NCBI GenBank assembly: GCA_907163375.1
Contig: CAJQUW010014296.1
Location: 124,001 to 188,000, forward strand
Origin: Prostheceraeus crozeri
Taxonomy: Eukaryota; Platyhelminthes; Polycladida; Euryleptidae
Reading direction: 5' to 3'
DNA: 64,000 nucleotides
A program made the translations under genes and the position numbers. Below the pieces are notes generated by a model. That model had not been told where the DNA came from. It did not search any database and saw nothing but the letters and a program-made list of their open reading frames with translations. Each line of letters begins with the position of its first letter. Within the stretch, counting starts at the first letter, position 1. This document shows, piece after piece, positions 29,951 through 42,110 of this stretch.

Positions 29951-32900
29951 AAGAATTTCCACTCTTATTGAAAGATCATCTGTGCCAAATAAAAAGGAAT
30001 GGATTCAGTTACCAGGCAGTGAGAAAGGTCATTTTAATTCTCGAACAGAAGCCGATGAGTATCTCAAATCATTGATTGGTTCAAATCCCACTGACAGCGA
30101 AAACGAACGGGCAGATCGCATTTCACGTAAGTCCTTTAGATTAATACAAATGAAACGTGCAGATACGGTGAACTTACAAGAAAGTACAATGAATGATACT
30201 TCAGAAACTCAAGCGAATCATCCACTTAATGAAAGTAAGAAACAAAGAAATATCTTTTATGAGTATCGTGTTCTAATGTTCGAATGTCAACTATTAATCA
30301 CAGTAGATGATAACCTTATATTCTATCCTATTTTCTCTTACCACATAGAGCATGAAAACATATGGTCTTGTCTCGATTGTTTGCGAGAAATATTTGTACC
30401 GGATATTTTGGAATCTGTCATTAGTTATGGAGCATATATTTAGTAAATATCAATACATCTGTCTCAGATAGAAGTAATATAGACGTTTCACGTGATGGAC
30501 ATGCAGGACTTCATTTTGTTGATTAATAAGCTGTCTGTGATATTTGTAATCTGAATGTTCATCAAAGGTTCCTGTGAATCGACTTCCTCCGATGAATCTA
30601 TATTCTCGTATTCAATTAATCTATAATCGTCATTAAATAAGGCATAACTGATTATACGAATTATTACTTTCAAACTGAAGTAACCTCACCCTGTCTACCC
30701 AGAGTTATGGAGCCAAAGGACTTCCCGGGTGTCATGGATTCACTGAACTATATTAGAAATAAGATGAAGATTTTAACAGTACGTACATACATCTTGTTCC
30801 ATTATTTGATGTAACATTAGTTTTTATAGGCAACAAGCATAAAGTCTAATTATGGTATTAGCAATCTCAGCATATCGCTTTAGCAAAATACCGATGTCAA
30901 TTTTTTCTTGTGATAATTGTTATTCAGCGCATTTTTATTTTTATTTAGGACAATCTCGAGGAACAGAAGAAAAAATTGGATATCCTCCGAGGACGGATGG
31001 ATTCCAGAACTTCCACAAATCGAAAACTAGATGCGGCTGACGATGCTATGGAGACACTTAAAGAGCTGTTCGACCTTCCGTTGAAAGAAGTTAACGAGGT
31101 AAAAATTTTGGTTGGATCAAAAATAATATAAGTCTCACCTCAGTGACATGATCTGTCACTTACGGCGAATCAAGTAGTCACTAGATGTCCGTAACCGCTA
31201 TTGTGGTATTACTCTCTTGAATGAAGTCTTGATTATAATAAAATGTCAGGTGGTATCCATGAGCTCTTACCGTGTTGAAGTCATTAAAAAAACGTAGCCC
31301 TACTTTTTTCAAACCGTGTCCACCTAAGTTCTATAAGTTACATTTGAAAAGTAATGGAGAATACTTATTAATCATTAACTTGACCTGAATTCAGCACTCA
31401 GGGTTAGTTATCAGTTTGGGGATTCAGATTTACTTTGTGATGGTTACTTACATCATTCACAAGTTGGACTTACGAGAAATGTAAAAATTGTAGTTTGATA
31501 ATGAAACTTAGCGTGATTTCATGGTTTTATGAGAAGTCAAAAGTCAAAATGATTTTATTCCAAAAATATTGGATAATCATAACATAATTGTAACATATCA
31601 AAATTGTACATGTATTCCAGCACCAGGAAATATGACACCAAAGAAAAGCGTTGAGAAATGTTCATTAATAAACTCATCCCGGCAATGATAAATGAACCAC
31701 TAGAAGTAGGCGAGGTAGCTCCTCAGGTCTCAGAGGGTGCAGAACTTCTTATTAAAATAGCATATGAAAACGGATATTGCTTATGTCTCTGATGGTGCAT
31801 AAATGTATGAGATTCACTCAGTTATTGTTTCACATTTGCTTGTGTAACCGTGTTTTGCGATAAAAGACTGCAAATGCGAGTGTTTTTTGTACATGATAGC
31901 GCGTTGCGGGTTAGCCCATATGATTAATCTTTCAGCATGAAACTAAAAATATTAGGCCTTAAGTTTATAAGCATTCGGCAACAAGCAATTAACCTATTTC
32001 AATGAAATGAAATGCATGCGAGGTTTTTTGTAGCAGTAGACATCATGAAATTGCTTCTTAATACAAAAGTATTGTGCCAAATATATATGGCTTTTGAAAC
32101 GCTACTATCGTATGTTTAAGAAAGCTGAACGACGCTCACCGTCAAACCAGGTTAATCACGTTTGAAATCAGGTTAATCTACCCGAAGTTTTGACAGCGAT
32201 TCTAGATGTAAAACTTAGTTCCACAATATCGGCCGGGTATGGAAAACTCAGGTCTGTGAGGGTTGAATAAGTACCAAATCGATGACTTTTCAAGTGCGTT
32301 CTATGTATAATGCTGTCATTTTCACTGAAATTGTCTGACAAAAATATTCTATTTTTAACACAGTATGCTTAGAAATCTACAAATAGTTGCTTTCTGGCTT
32401 ATAAAATAGCGCTGCTAATTCACATCTTTAATGATGATAATTTGAAATGTGATCATATATTTTTGAAATCCTTAAATTGAGGACCTTGTGTAATTATGCT
32501 TTAGTATCGTACAGGATACGTTTTTCGACATAATTGTATGACATTTAATTACTTATATCAGGGATTCGACCTCGAAGTAGATTTTGATCCAGACTTGAGA
32601 TCAATCGGATAAAGTAATGCGACTTCTCGTCTTTTGGCCTTAACTACGTATAAAAAACACATGTGCAAATGGCATTCGGTAATCTTCATCAGTTTCGAAC
32701 AGTTTTTGATACCCAGTGAAGGTCAGTAGTCGCATTACTTAAAAGTAAAAATAACAGAGTTGAAGCTAGTCATGACCACTGAATTTAAACGAGTAATCAG
32801 ATAGCCTAATCACAAAAGATATTCTCCACTCATAATTTTGTATCTGTTTTTTTCATCTGATTTGTTCCATTACGCTTACTTGTCAATTTCCTAATAAAAG

Positions 32901-33585
32901 AAGTAGTGAAATATTAGAAATAAACGTTATGACTCAATCTTGCTGTTAAGAGCAATGCTCAACAGAATAGCAATAAATAGCGGTACCACAGTCGGTCGTT
33001 CATAAAAACTGCGGGATTTGTAAAATTCCATAAGGCAAGAATCCGATGTACCTGTAATGAACTGTTCATTTTTAACAATTTTATCAATTTGGTAGCTTAA
33101 AATATTGGATTACTTCTAATTAGGTCCTAATGACAAATAAAACGTCCATGAATAACGTCTCTTAGAATTCAATAGCGAAATGACTCACGTTATACACAGC
33201 GATTGACTGTTCGCGTAAAACAAGAACCTATTTAGAATCCTAAATTTTCTGTATGAATTATGTAAAATCGATCGTGTTTAGTGTCTCATTCGTACTTAGT
33301 CATCAATAAAGCATAATAATCTAGGATAATCGTTAATTGGATTAACCAAAGTAGAATAAGCACTGACTAATTACGCAACCTTGTAATATGTGCTTCATTC
33401 TGTTTCAGTTGTCGCGATTGGAAGTTATGATTCAAGGTGTGGATGAGTCGTCAAAGAAGATGAGATCGACTATTCGAAAGTGCTTATGTACATTAAGTCC
33501 AAAAACCTCTACCAGTGAACAATCAACTATTAACAAAACAGCCAGGGCGGTGTTTCGGTTAATAGCCCCTGATGAAGTATTTTAA
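29951..33585 (+). CDS. Host protein with coiled-coil C-terminus, four exons visible
   Basis: The exons, with their splice signals, are 29951-30234 (acceptor TTTCCAG; donor GAAA|GTAAGA), 30705-30778 (acceptor CCCAGAG; donor ACA|GTACGT), 30949-31098 (acceptor ATTTAG; donor GAG|GTAAAA) and 33409-33585 (acceptor TTTCAG; stop TAA). Phases agree at every junction (1, 0, 0). Exon 1 encodes a polar region with KKEWIQLPGSEKGHF and an Asp/Asn/Ser-rich tail. Exon 2 gives MEPKDFPGVMDSL. Exon 3 is a clear coiled coil (NLEEQKKKLDIL, MDSRTSTNRKLDAAD). Exon 4 gives a Ser/Thr/Lys-rich end finishing APDEVF. The start of the protein lies upstream, possibly beyond the split exon near 25.6 kb. I do not recognise the family. 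It is probably an intracellular scaffold-type protein. Confidence 0.6.
31709..32262 (+). mobile_element. piggyBac-like TTAA-family element, partial second copy
   Basis: Sequence from CTCCTCAGGTCTCAGAGGGTG to CTCAGGTCTGTGAGGGTT aligns with 41370-42106 (shared words TGGTGCATAA, ATGCGA.TGTTT, CACATGAT). It sits in the last intron of the host gene. The right TTAA has changed to TTGAA and the left end is missing, so the copy is old. Confidence 0.45.
32612..32740. repeat. Small MITE-like inverted-repeat element
   Basis: AAGTAATGCGACT (32612-32624) and its exact inverted copy AGTCGCATTACTT (32728-32740) bound 129 bp within the last intron of the coiled-coil gene. Its interior resembles part of 38640-38680 (GGCA.TCGGTAATCTT). 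Confidence 0.45.
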
Positions 33586-33954
33586 TATTGTACACGGGAA
33601 GCTACAACGAAATCAACGAAAAAACCTCTGGCTTCAATACATCCTCGATTAAACCATTAAACCAGTTGGTGACGACAGGTTCTGACGTCAAAGTGATACT
33701 GACAAAGATCTTGACGTCAACGCCGATTAACTTATTTTGTTCTGTTGTCACGTGTTGTTGAACAGAATTTTCCGTGTCTTAAGTGAAATCGGGCCTTGCC
33801 TATTTTTCTAACTTTTAGCAGCTTGATACAGATCGTCATATTTCTTCCAAAATTCTTCTAGTTCAGTTTTGGTGACTCGTGACTGTGACAGTTACAACTG
33901 TGTTCTACTTTAGTAAATTTTATTTTATTTAACGCATTAACTACGATGAGTATG

Positions 33955-34325
33955 TTGATCAAGTGACTGATTTCTCTGGAAAATCAGGTTTACGTAATTG
34001 TCTTCATTTTGTACATCTGAGATGCATGTTTAGTTTTATTACTGGTACTGCAAACCCTCAACTTTTGTTGTTATGATTGTTAAGCGACTCGTTTCTCTGT
34101 AAAATCATGCTGACGTAATTGTTTATTTTACTGTACACTTCAACTGCAAGTATAGTTTTATTAGTGGTACTCAGAACCCTCAACTTTTAATATAATTGTT
34201 AAGCGACTAGTTTCTTTGTAAAATCAGGCTGACGTAATTGTTTTTATGTTGGACACCTGAGATGCATGATTAGTTTTATTACTGGTACTCAGAACCCTCA
34301 ACTTTTGTTATTATCATAACTGTTT
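33955..34325 (+). repeat. About 122-bp tandem repeat, three diverged copies
   Basis: The units share TTTCTCTGTAAAATCA, TGACGTAATTG, AGTTTTATTACTGGTACT and ACCCTCAACTTTT in the same order. They lie about 370 bp after the stop codon of the coiled-coil gene, possibly within or just after its 3' region. Confidence 0.65.
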
Positions 34326-34526
34326 AGATTTCTGCAATTCAATTTTTCTCAAATTAAATCTCGGCATTTGCATGATATTATTTTCCATCCTACTTTAAGG
34401 ACAATTTCGTTATGAAGCAGCAATCGATTTTTATTTTGAGGAGATGTCAGTAAGAAATAGACTAAACAAAAAAGACAGTACTCATCAGTGCTTGTCCGGA
34501 TGTATTCAACAATTGATTCCGAAAGG

Positions 34527-34670
34527 TAGATAGTGGCCCTTGCACCGCGGTTATTTATTCGATATCCTGTTTTCTTGGTTTATGGATATCTAACGTATCT
34601 CCGCAGATAGTGGCCCTTACACCGCGGTTATTTATTTGATATCCTGTTATCTTGGTTATGAATATCTATA
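34527..34670 (+). repeat. 78-bp direct duplication
   Basis: AGATAGTGGCCCTT.CACCGCGG followed by TTATTTATT.GATATCCTG occurs twice, about 78 bp apart, with a GGATATCTA-type tail in each. It looks like a recent local duplication without coding potential. Confidence 0.65.
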
Positions 34671-34679
34671 CAGAGCTCC

Positions 34680-36530
34680 CCTTGCTCGGTGGGACAGTAG
34701 AATATTGCACATCGCACACGTCGTGCTGCGCAAAAGAGAGTTGATTTGAAAAATCGAAGCTGCTATCACAATGGGAATACTGAGTTGCTACTCCGCCTGA
34801 ATGACTTGCTCTGTGACTGAAATACTAGCTGTTGTAAAAAACTTAAGAAAACTGTTCGATTTTATGGAGCACGTTTAAATTAATGTCAAAGTTTTGATGA
34901 TCCTAAAAGCCACATGCAATGAAACTTTTTTGATTATCAGAAATTCAGAGCCGCTAGAAGTCGTTAGAGTCGCAAATACTGCAGTTTTAGAGCAATTTGT
35001 AACTTTGTACGCGTCACAGGAGCCCGGTGAAATTGGGATAAAGAAATGAAATAAGTTACTATCGAGTTTGTAATTCTTATCAAATATGTGAATAATGTGG
35101 CATTCGTCTTTCCTTCATCATCCGTGCAATACGAAAATATGTTCCTGTAATGTATTTCGGAAATAGGTGGAGACCAGTTGTCGCAAGTGTCTTGAATGTG
35201 GCGGGAAGATGTTGAGGTATGGCCGCTTTTCTCTGTGGACTTCATTTCGGTGTGATATTTGGTGTTGTTACTGGATTTGGGATTTTTGGTGGATCTGCAG
35301 GTCTAGGCCCAATTTCTTTGATATTGTTTGTAATATTGACGTTGTGTAAAACCTCAGAGAACTTCAAAGTAGCCAACGGAAATTAATGCATCAACCTTGA
35401 TGATTGTGTAAACTGAGCAGCCTGGACGATGAAGCTGTTTGTTATGCCAATAATTCTCAGTAAATTGATTTGATATTTAAATGGCTTTAAAATTACTTTA
35501 GAGACTTTTGTGGGCTCGTCAATACGCTCGGAATTGCCCAAAGTAGCATAAAATATGTGCAATGGATGAAAAGCCGGAAGAACTGCAAAATGGGTTGTTC
35601 ATCTATCCTGGCTATTCCATGCTGCTGATATAATCATAAAGATTATAAGGTGCCATTTCTCGATATTTTAAGCTAGTTTGGATCATTCCGAACCGCGTTG
35701 ACAAACTCTCTTAAAGCGAAACGCAGTGTCTAAGTCTGTCACTGAATTTTTGTTCTTAAAATTGTGTAAGTCTGAGGACGTTTGTCTATTACATTTGACA
35801 ATGTTTTACAAACGTCGTAAGTGTAACATCCTAATTCAATTGATGCATAATTAAGCTTATTTCGGACTGAAAGAAAAAATGTTAAATACCTGCAATCCTA
35901 CAATCTTGTTCGATAAATCATAGACAAAAAGAACCAAAACTGGGAAATAAAAATATCAATAATACAGTCCGTTTCCTAAATCGTTGCACAACCCGAATAG
36001 CTCTTTTATCTCTTAATCATTCTCATCAAATTTAACCGTAAGCTGCTTAAGCTCTGTAATTGATTACTGAACTTATTCACTTGGGCAGCCGAGACACTTG
36101 CTTCGCTTAGGAAACAATGTGGTGTGCCTAATTTTAATGAAGTAATTAGTGATTAGAAAAATTATTCATGATCATATCATAGCTAATCATGTCATTGATG
36201 TCATGTCATAAATGCCCCCGTTTCCTGTCATAATTGAATCAGTTGCTAAAAGTCTTTTCGATTCACTTATCGGGTGCAGCAACTACGACATGAGGAGATT
36301 CCTATTGCTTGTGAACATGTGGCGAGTAGATATTGCAATCCCGGTTTCTTTCTCCCCCGGATCCCGGCGAGTTCTGATAGTACTCTACTTTCCGGGTCTC
36401 TCTAATATGATTCCGGGTATTATTATACGTATGTTATATTAAATCAATATTATATTTTCAATGCATGAATTGAACTGTCAATTGTTTCATGTTAAGTTTC
36501 GTTAAAGCAACGATTTATGCTGATTTAAAC

Positions 36531-36563
<33 letters not shown>

Positions 36564-36650
36564 GTCTATCACTCTCTATCACTCATTCTTCTTCGTTAAA
36601 AACACACTTTCCGTTGCCCCTTTATTACATTGTGACTTTTTTCAATCTAT
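34680..36650. other. Intergenic host DNA
   Basis: No supported gene was seen. A diverged relative of the MITE at 38355 (AGCTAGTTTGGATCATTCCGA) lies near 35672-35700. A TA microsatellite is at about 36540-36562. The open frame at 36212-36442 has no recognisable features. Confidence 0.45.
36540..36562. repeat. TA microsatellite
   Basis: About eleven TA dinucleotides follow an A-tract and are followed by a CTATCACTCT repeat pair. No function is suggested. Confidence 0.8.
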
Positions 36651-36993
36651 CTAGTTAGCAAAGATGGTTTCCATTCTTTGCATCTTGTCCCCTATTTGCC
36701 CAATGCCCGTGCTGTTTTTAGCTTTGAAGAGCAGAAAAAGGGCCTGGGAGGAAAATCCGTTCTCGTAGCAAATAAGCACAAATAATTGAGCATCTGAACC
36801 AATGGTGAAAAGTAGCCCATTCTGGCTTGCATTACCAAATTTATCACTTTCACTAATAAACCGAATATGTATGCGGTATTCCAAGAACAATCATTGTGCT
36901 AAGCATTCTATATCTGAATACAGATTATGACAGTGATAAAACAGTTAATATGCTCCTTTTAGAAAGCATCAATTATCTATGTTCGTGGAATGA

Positions 36994-37725
36994 TTACTTC
37001 CTTTGAATTTCAAGGAGAGACCTTCTGTTTGCAGTAATGAAGATATAATCTCCATGAGCGACTCTTGGTTTGAATGTTAGATCAGCTCTTAATAACTTAA
37101 TCATTCCATACATGTCCGTATATTCATCTTTTTCATCTCCCCTTGGCAATGTGTCCAATGTTTCTGATGTTACACGAGTAACAAAAAGGCCGTGCCATAT
37201 GCCACGCCACTGTTTAAATAGTTTGACGTCGTCAAGATAACTCCCCAGTATGCCTTTCAGTACATCCTTGACTTCGCCGACCGTGTGCATTCCAGGCTTT
37301 AGTGGAATGTCCTCTAATCTGATTACAGGTTGAAGTTTACCATCTCTCTGCATCGCTACCGTAACTCTAGGATCCTTCTTGCCCATCAGTTTCTTTATCA
37401 GGCAGTAGTAGGCCCGTCATTTGTAGTTTCTCCAAGGAACCGCACCATTAATTTGACACCCACTGGAATGCAAACGATAAACAGCATCATCCTCTTTTGC
37501 ATAGGAAAAATTCGTTTCACATGCAGCTATTAGATTAAATGAAAAAACCCTGAAAACAGAAAACATGCTTTTGAGCAAAAAACAGATACCGGTACATGCT
37601 CTTTTGATCTTAAATTCGGGGAAAAAGCATTTTAATGACATCGATAGTCTTCGCACATTGAGTGCTACCAGCCTATCTGCCGTAGTCTTTGATACGTCAA
37701 TTTCGCTGGATTTCTTCATGTGCAT
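36994..37725 (-). pseudogene. Unidentified host reading frame with a single in-frame TGA
   Basis: On the minus strand one frame is open from 37725 to 36994 except for a TGA at 37417-37419. The downstream part (131 codons from MGKKDPRV) looks strongly coding: VIRLEDIPLKPGMHTVGEV, WRGIWHGLFVTRV, then KPRVAHGDYIFITANRRS and a stop. The upstream part includes a possible acceptor (TTTAATCTAATAG) at about 37527, then a SYAKEDDAVYRL segment leading into the TGA. Upstream of that, TTADRLVALN and FFPEF segments look coding as well. Readings: a host gene with a nonsense change, an initiation at MGKKDPR, a selenocysteine codon (no supporting element seen), or a decayed transposon gene. I do not recognise the family. 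Confidence 0.4.
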
Positions 37726-38354
37726 GTGGTCACCTCCTCAGATGCTCATTTTTCATCATAGCTGCAATTGCATACCGATTACTGCATGCTATGCGATTAC
37801 CTGGACACATGGGATTAGCGACCAGACATTCCAGAGTTTTTGTAGATTCGCTTTAACAATCGCCTTGAAACTCCTGTTTTATACAGTCTCTGGTCCTAGC
37901 TTGGAAAGATTTACCACATGTTTGATTGCAGGAACTCTATCCTGACCTGCTTGACGATTCCCTTGGAAAATGAGGACATTATCATTTTATTAAGGCATGA
38001 AACCATCAAAATTTTAATAAATGACTCGCTCATAAGTGTTGTTCCTCATCAGATGAAATTCACGGTACAAACAGTTCTGGAGTGTCAACAGTTTCACTAA
38101 TAGCGAAACTCATGAAAGGCGGAACAACGGCGGACTGTGGGGACCCGGTTTCGCATGACAAGGTAGACTCAGAGCATGTGTTGCTAAGGTGATGGCGTCT
38201 ACCTTTCAGGAAATGACGGGCGCGATTCCGAATAGTGCGACTCAGCGCATGATTAATCGAAAATCGTGCGATCCTGAATATTTGTAGATTCAGTGATTAG
38301 AAGTTGATAATTAGTCTACCTTGCAGGCTTGGACACTCCGTTTCACCCTACAAG

Positions 38355-38572
38355 GGCTCGTCATTACAGCTCCGAATGGTCCAAACTAGCTTAAATATCT
38401 AGAACTGGGACTCTACACTTGTTACGATAATCAGACGCTCTTCACAGCCGGGATAGATAAACACAGAGCAACCCGTTGTGTAGTCCTTTAGCTTGCTCAT
38501 CCACTCCAACTACTTTAAGCTATCTTGGACCATTCCGAGCCGTACGAAGCCCTTGTAGGGATAAAATCGCAG
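38355..38572. mobile_element. MITE with about 50-bp inverted repeats
   Basis: Left arm: CCCTACAAGGGCT followed by GAATGGTCCAAACTAGCTTAAA. Right arm: AAGCTATCTTGGACCATTC followed by AGCCCTTGTAGGG. They pair with a few mismatches around a unique centre of about 110 bp. No coding sequence is present. Diverged arms of the same family occur near 35672-35700. Confidence 0.55.
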
Positions 38573-39984
38573 CAGCGTATACTGCTGCCAAGAAATTTTT
38601 GTGCTTAAATAGTTCAAATCTGAGGACATTTTTCTCTTCTAGGCCGAGGGGAACTGGCACTCGGTAATCTTTATGATAAGCAAATATGCTTGACAGAGTA
38701 TGTATAATTTGCATCAATCGTGCACTTGTCCTATACGTAGTGATGCAAATGGAAAATTTTCCAGAAGATTTTGAAATTTATTTTTCGGTGATTGACGTTT
38801 TTTCTTTTGCTTTGGAGACTTATTATAGTCGTTTGAAAAGACTATGTAGTATTCAAAGTCCGAAAACTTCTCTATCATCCCTGTATGTTAACTTTTGGTT
38901 AACCTTTTCCATGTCTATCAGATCTTTCCAAATGAATTTCAGAGATAAGATGGATTTCAGATTTCTCTAGCTGAATTTCAGATATCTGTCACAAGCTCAA
39001 CTTTGAAAAGATCTTTAATTCAACTGGAGATCTCCAATTCATGTGGATCATATCTGAAATTCATTTGTGCAGATCTGAAATCGTTTGGAACTATCTGAAC
39101 CATCTGAACTAGAAATGGAGGATGTGTATCCTCAACGATCGGAAAAATGCGCCAGAAGTTTGAAGCTATCATAGATATTCTTTTACTCATCACAGATATC
39201 TTCAGTTTATCTGTGATGAGTAATATCTCAGATAACTCAGATGAGCAATGTAAGCAATAAAATTATAGGCCTATCAAAAAAATTCCGGAAAATTTTCCGG
39301 AAAATTTTTATCACTACCTATACGACGTGTTAAATGCTATTGTATGAAATAAAGTATTCCTGCGGTGTGAGGTACCTCCTATAGAGATTTACTATCGCAG
39401 AGGAATGAGAAATCGCGCCGCACGGTAACTATGTCTAGCCGTACATGATCCCATGAGAAGAGTTGGCCTACTGGAGGTGGTGGAGGCTAATGAAACGCCG
39501 GCCGTAAGCAGCCGGACAATAGCCGGAAAAGTGCGACACCTTGCAAATGAGCGTTTTGATCTCCGCTCATCAACTTCGACATTAAGTGCCTCGAAATTTA
39601 ATAATATGGTGAGACAAACTTATTCGAAGGAGTAGTGACAATCAACTGCACGACAACCTAACCTTGGTTGATAGAGAGTTTGCTATCCTTCCTGTGAAGA
39701 TTAAATTCTGCAGTCACTTACATTTACATGTACGATGGTGTTGCGGACCATCAAACCAAGGCTGTCTTCAATACTTTAAGCTGCTAGGTTTTGATTTTGA
39801 TGCGGATTTAACTCTTAACTGGAACTGATGGAGCATTCTGAACGACATGCTGCTTCCAAGAATTCGACTTCGTTACTTGATTGAATAAAAAAGTTCATTA
39901 GACTATCACGACCGACTCAGTATACCTCCATGGCACTCAGAGTAAGAGTAGTATTGGCTAACAAGGGTATGGATGCAAGGCATA
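38573..39984. other. Intergenic host DNA with AT palindromes
   Basis: No gene is supported. At about 39270-39312 the words TTCCGGAAAATTTTCCGG form overlapping palindromes. Around 38960-39240 the words GATATCTGAAATT and AGATCTGAAAT recur on both strands, suggesting an old repeat. The 60-codon frame at 39453-39635 has no recognisable domain. Confidence 0.4.
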
Positions 39985-40190
39985 CTAATCCATTGTGTAA
40001 TGACAACAGTAAATTAAAGCTTTTAGTAAATTTTTCCGCATTTTGATGTGCATAAAGTCTCGAGGAAAACGTGCTTGTTCAAAAGCTGATGCTTCCAGGG
40101 ATGGAACCGGCCGCCTTGAAAATAGCTGCTGGTTTCCATCTCTGATGGCATCCATTCTGGCCGTGACTGCAGATCCATGAATTTCCATTA
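39985..40190 (-). CDS. Candidate last exon of the thrombospondin-repeat gene
   Basis: A minus-strand acceptor (GATTTTTAG, before 40190) opens a frame in phase 1 that runs 68 codons (MEIHGSAVTARMDAIRDGN ...) to TAG at 39985. The phase fits the donor of the thrombospondin exon 226 bp upstream. The pyrimidine tract is weak and no polyadenylation signal was seen nearby, so this is tentative. The segment is basic with no domain that I recognise. Confidence 0.35.
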
Positions 40191-40416
40191 CTAAAAATCA
40201 CTTCCTCTTATTAATTCAATTTGGAGATACTAAAATGCCTGCATTATGAAATTCTGATTAAAACTTTTACTTGATAGCATATTTGACTAATTTTCATCTC
40301 ACGATCTCGTAATAACGGCGACTTATTTTATGGAGGAGCGTGAGGCTTCCGCGCGGCTGATGCGACATACACTGTAGAGTCAATCAAGAATCTTAATGGC
40401 TAAGTTTGCCTCTCAC

Positions 40417-40560
40417 CTGTACAAGCAGACATCCGGCATGACTGTGACTCTACACGGTCTCCTGAGCACATTACTCCTGAACATGTTCTAGTGCGAATCT
40501 TGATTCCTTGACCGCAAGTTGCACTGCAGCTGCCATAAGGGGACCATGATGACCATATTC
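40417..40560 (-). CDS. Thrombospondin type-1 repeat exon
   Basis: This exon is exactly 144 bp and bounded by a good acceptor (CTATTTCCAG) and donor (ACAG|GTGAGA). It is in phase 1-1, the classic symmetric arrangement of TSP1 modules. It encodes [15 protein letters not shown] at the start, an RTRTC segment, and six cysteines in all, ending [10 protein letters not shown]. These match the W-x-x-W core, the CSxTCG motif and the disulphide pattern of the family. Such modules are extracellular and bind glycans or matrix. Gene identity is unknown. Exon 1 at 47042-47525 on the same strand ends in the matching phase. Confidence 0.85.
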
Positions 40561-41167
40561 CTGGAAATAGGTTTATATTAGAGTGAGACATGGATCTCAT
40601 ATCATTTCGTAATCAGATTTTTGACACAGCTGAAGCTTGCACCCAATGCAGCTGCATGCTTGCTCAATGTCCATGCGAACATAGGCCAGTGCCAGGTTTT
40701 ATATTTGATTGGAAAATTCATGTTATTTCTGACTGGACACTAATTCGGACATGATTTAGCGATGCACTGCAGTGGTAAGTGTAAAGGCGCCTAATTAGTC
40801 TCATAATTTGTTGACAAGAATTTCTACCCATCACATGAAGTATACGTACTCAACACATAAATGTGATCGTAAGAGCGGAGGCACTCTTAAGCCGTAAGCA
40901 CTCGTAAAGATGCTGATACCGATGACGCGGCTAATTTAGTTGATAGCTTCTTATTATTTGAATTGATGCGCTGTTATTCCAGTTTTGTGGCTTATTTATT
41001 GCTCATCTTCTGTCTGATGTGCTCCGCTTGAGTTGTCGAAATTGAGTCATCAATGTGTCGCAGATTTCTTCGGTTAAAAAATGCATGCCTATTCAGTCCA
41101 AATATGATTGTATAAAAGTATAGAAGCATGTTTCGTGACACAAATGCTCTTAACCGTTTCCCTGACT

Positions 41168-42110
41168 TTAACCCTCAGACACCTGAGGTGACTGGCCATA
41201 TTTTTCAATTTCACTTTTTGTGGTGAGGATATATCAACCGCTCATGCTCATGTAAAATCATCACTTTTGATAGTGAATCTGAATGTGTTATGTCATTTCA
41301 ATTGAATCAGTATGGTAGATAGGCCGAGGGGATTCACTAGACTCCCCTCAGGTCTCAGAGGGTGTAGAAATTCCTATAACAAAATTCTTGCTATCAGATG
41401 AAGGATGACTTTCTGCATGTCCACGTTGGTGCATAATGAGTGAAATATATTTATTCATTGTTTACATCATGCTCGTACATGTGCGTTACATTAGAAGATC
41501 GCAAAATGCGAATATTTTGTTTTCGCACATGATCGTAAATGACTGGTTGGTAGGCCTATATGAACAAATCAGCATAAATCAATGTTCAAAATGAAAGTTA
41601 CCATTATATTCATAGTTTAACACTAAAAACACACTGCTGTCAAAGTTTTCACAGCAGTAATTGATGAGTTCGAGATCTCCACAGCTGTTAAAAATGTAGC
41701 AATTATGGCTCAGTTTAGGCCTATTTCCGATTGGTATAGATTAATTTGATACCAAATGTGAGGGTTCTGCTAAATGGAATACATCAATTTCATTAAAATC
41801 AACTATCTCAGGTTACATGGCGTCAGCAAACATCGTAAAACCACCTCTTAGTACAACTGATGATGTGCTAAATGTCATTGAATTACAAAAACACCACATT
41901 TTTTCATGTGTTGATTTAGAAGGCTGAAAGACACTCAAAGAATTAGTCACATCGACTTGCTACACGCAAACATCGTTGCTGTACCTAGAATAAACTTTCC
42001 TAATGATTTGATATCAGTTTGAGCAGGTAAAACAGAGAATTTGTAAAAAGGGGTCCACTGGACCCTCAGGTCTCTGAGGGTGTGAAAAAGCTCAGGTCTC
42101 TGAGGATTAA
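41168..42110 (+). mobile_element. piggyBac-like non-autonomous element with TTAA duplication
   Basis: TTAA flanks both sides (41168-41171 and 42107-42110). The left end is CCCTCAGACACCTGAGG and the right end, read inward, TCCTCAGAGACCTGAGC. The ends are themselves near-palindromic, and similar palindromes recur inside (near 41368-41382 and 42042-42080, with GGGGTCCACTGGACCC). No transposase is encoded. It lies in the presumed long intron between exon 1 and the thrombospondin exon of the secreted-protein gene. Confidence 0.6.

Noticed and set aside
36212-36442. 76-codon plus-strand protein
   Set aside because: No domain, splice signals or conserved features could be seen.
36651-36890. Minus-strand exon of a host protein
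   Set aside because: Two frames are open over the same stretch and no convincing acceptor or donor defines one of them.
39453-39635. Mariner-type N-terminal helix-turn-helix fragment
   Set aside because: Only a vague resemblance (VSSRTIAGKV). No terminal repeats or catalytic part nearby.
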